Part shown: positions 62,463 to 64,000 of the stretch, piece by piece
Position numbering within the stretch: position 1 is the stretch's first letter
Layout of the letters: each line of letters starts with the position of its first letter
NCBI GenBank assembly: GCA_016716185.1
Contig: JADJWV010000002.1
Coordinates: forward strand, 1,154,501-1,218,500
Source: Saprospiraceae bacterium
GTDB lineage: Bacteria; Bacteroidota; Bacteroidia; Chitinophagales; Saprospiraceae
Direction: 5' to 3'
DNA length: 64,000 nucleotides
Position numbers and translations under genes: made by a program
Notes under the pieces: model-generated
What the model was told of the DNA's origin: nothing
The model's database searches: none
What the model saw: only the letters and a program-made list of their open reading frames with translations

Positions 62463-63880
62463 TGCAATTTGATCAACTTAAAAAGCCGGAAATTTATCTG
62501 CCTGTTGGTATCAGTTTGCTGATATGCGGCGTTGCTTTCGGCGGACAGTGGTTGTACTTATTGGCACTCCCGGTTGCAATTCTTTTAGGTGTTGTTGTTT
62601 TTTTTAAACCCGATATTTTATTTTTTAGTTTAGGTTTTCTGACACCCTTATCTATCAATCCGCACGATGCAGAATTGGGAAAACTGAGCCTTGCATTGCC
62701 AAGCGAGCCCATCGCCGCTTTGCTGGTTTTGTTTTTTATTTATATTTTTTTGACTACAGACCGAATTGACAGAAAGTTGTTGATGCACCCCTTGAGTGTG
62801 CTCATCTATATATATTTTTTCTGGTTGCTTGTTACGACTGCGACGAGCGTCGATAAAGTCGTATCCATCAAATTTGTGATTGCCAAAATGTGGTTCATTA
62901 TTCCCGGATATTTTTTAGCAGCCAGTTATTTCAGAGAGCCGCAAAATTTATTCAGGTATTTGTTTTTATTTGTTGCCGGAATGTTTGTAATCAGTTGTTA
63001 CAACATCATCCATCTGGCACAATTTAATTTCGAAGATAAACCTTCGCAATCGACCATGCAGCCCTTTTTTAAGGACCATACTATTTTAGGGGCCGTTTCA
63101 GCGATGGTGTTGCCCTTGTGTTTTGGTTTATTTCGATTATCGAAAAACGATGTGGTCAAGCGAATTTTCTTTTTTTCTGCAATCCTGATTCTGACCACCG
63201 GAACGATTGTTACTTTTTCCAGAGCGGCCTGGGCGAGTATCGTCCCGGCTTTATTGCTGTTGTTGGTTTTTGTTTTACACATCCGTTTTAAATGGGTATT
63301 TGCAGCAATGCTTTTGATCATGGGCTATTTGTTTATGAACGTCGAAGGCATATTGCTGGAAATGGAACGAAATAAAGTTGCCGGTGGCGACGACATCGAA
63401 GAAAATATTGAATCCATATCCAACATCAGCTCTGATCCTTCCAACCTGGAACGGATCAATCGGTGGGCCTGTGCTCTCGAAATGTGGAAGGACAAACCTG
63501 TATTCGGATTTGGTCCCGGCACGTATATGTTCGAGTATGCACCCTACCAGTTGGGAAGAAATTATACTTCGATCAGCACCAATTTTGGGGACATCGGAAA
63601 TGCTCACAGCGAGTATCTGGGTCCTCTCGCAGAATCCGGACTCATCGGTATGTTGATTTTCATGAGTCTGTTTGTTATGTGCATGTATTATTCCATGCGT
63701 GCATTTTATGCGACGAAGGATCGATCACATCGCGTGATGATCTGCACTTTAGCTTGCGGATTGGTAACCTATTTCACGCACGGCTTTCTCAACAATTTTC
63801 TGGATACAGATAAGGCCTGTTTTATTTTCTGGCCCATGATCGCGGCGATTGTGATGTATGATTTGAGGAGAGAGGCATGA
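62462..63880 (+). CDS. O-antigen ligase/polymerase family protein
   Basis: A 472-residue Wzy/WaaL-type membrane protein with about eleven helices. The Wzy_C signature is seen as KDHTILGAVSAMVLPLCFGL near 198, FSRAAWASIVPALLLLL near 250, and GPGTYMFEYAPYQLG near 355 with NAHSEYLGPLAESGLIGML near 378 (the His-Ser-Glu-Tyr variant of the conserved loop). The start at 62462 overlaps the TGA of the Wzz-type gene by one base, so the two are coupled. This is a second polymerase in the window, distinct from the one at 1273-2553, pointing to another glycan locus to the right. Confidence 0.85.
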   Translation: MQFDQLKKPEIYLPVGISLLICGVAFGGQWLYLLALPVAILLGVVVFFKPDILFFSLGFLTPLSINPHDAELGKLSLALPSEPIAALLVLFFIYIFLTTDRIDRKLLMHPLSVLIYIYFFWLLVTTATSVDKVVSIKFVIAKMWFIIPGYFLAASYFREPQNLFRYLFLFVAGMFVISCYNIIHLAQFNFEDKPSQSTMQPFFKDHTILGAVSAMVLPLCFGLFRLSKNDVVKRIFFFSAILILTTGTIVTFSRAAWASIVPALLLLLVFVLHIRFKWVFAAMLLIMGYLFMNVEGILLEMERNKVAGGDDIEENIESISNISSDPSNLERINRWACALEMWKDKPVFGFGPGTYMFEYAPYQLGRNYTSISTNFGDIGNAHSEYLGPLAESGLIGMLIFMSLFVMCMYYSMRAFYATKDRSHRVMICTLACGLVTYFTHGFLNNFLDTDKACFIFWPMIAAIVMYDLRREA

Positions 63881-63885
63881 ATATT

Positions 63886-63925
63886 GGCAAAAAGCTTAAA
63901 GCAAAAAGCTCAAAGCAATAACTTA
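63886..63925. repeat. Short degenerate repeat at a gene 3' end
   Basis: AAAAAGCTTAAAGCAAAAAGC and related 7-8 bp units start within 10 bp of the polymerase stop, a small case of the array pattern. The remaining sequence to 64000 shows nothing I can support. Confidence 0.5.
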
Positions 63926-64000
63926 CTTTTTTTTTTATTTGATTTCCGGGGTTAACTCTAGGCATTAAACTCTTGAAAGCTTCTTGGCTATTGCTTTTCG

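Overview
The window looks like a chromosomal piece of a Bacteroidota bacterium, most likely a Saprospiria-type organism. I infer this from several signals: five secreted proteins with type IX secretion (T9SS) C-terminal sorting tails, a gldA-gldF-gldG gliding/T9SS-associated ABC locus, DUF1800/DUF1501 genes, and recurrent TAnnTTTG -7 promoter boxes. No rRNA, tRNA, CRISPR array or phage module was seen.

Layout. 1-11.3 kb is an exopolysaccharide/O-antigen cluster: flippase (cut by the window edge), polymerase, two asparagine-synthase-like amidotransferases, a sugar-nucleotide epimerase, a hexapeptide acyltransferase, a GT4 glycosyltransferase and a second GT-B-like protein. 11.5-14.7 kb is gldA-gldF-gldG. 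14.8-21.5 kb holds a hicA-hicB toxin-antitoxin pair, a PolX-like protein whose polymerase catalytic aspartates look lost, a DUF1573 lipoprotein, a UbiA prenyltransferase, rdgB, a small protein with a faint HolD-like layout, and ilvE. 22.2-32.4 kb carries a DUF1800-DUF1501-discoidin/T9SS operon and two large T9SS cargo proteins. 33.5-39.7 kb is a six-gene tripartite ABC efflux operon (TolC, lipoprotein HlyD adaptor, two ATPases, two permeases). 40.3-55.8 kb contains a saccharopine-dehydrogenase-like enzyme, ftsK, a membrane coiled-coil protein, a CBS protein, urocanate hydratase, a GH2 beta-mannosidase, a Cys-rich secreted protein, a lipoprotein, an M4 metalloprotease and a GT9 heptosyltransferase-like enzyme. 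56.2-64 kb has a paralogue of the 30.6 kb T9SS protein, an IS110-family element with a long structured 3' non-coding end, a frameshifted M48 protease, a frameshifted Wzz-type chain-length regulator and a second O-antigen polymerase.

The most unusual layer is non-coding. Almost every long intergenic gap is filled with degenerate tandem arrays whose period is 7 or 8 bp (or 14 and 24 bp), mostly abutting stop codons and in two cases supplying the last codons of a gene. Nested in or near them are several repeat families: a 57-60 bp element with TCCCGATAAAAT/ATTTTATCGGGA arms (8 copies), a 100-180 bp element carrying an imperfect CCTGCCCGACTGA hairpin (7 copies), a TCAGGGTWWACCCTGA palindrome found only upstream of three loci encoding exported proteins (4 copies), and a CTAAC-N4-GTTAG palindrome scattered both inside and between genes (5 exact copies, one with a longer spacer, plus variants). 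These are the best candidates for something undescribed, together with a possible bridge RNA at the 3' end of the IS110 element.

Limits. Calls come from reading motifs, lengths and neighbourhoods by eye; no alignment, structure prediction or database search was run. The two frameshifts near the right end both sit in homopolymers and could be sequencing errors.
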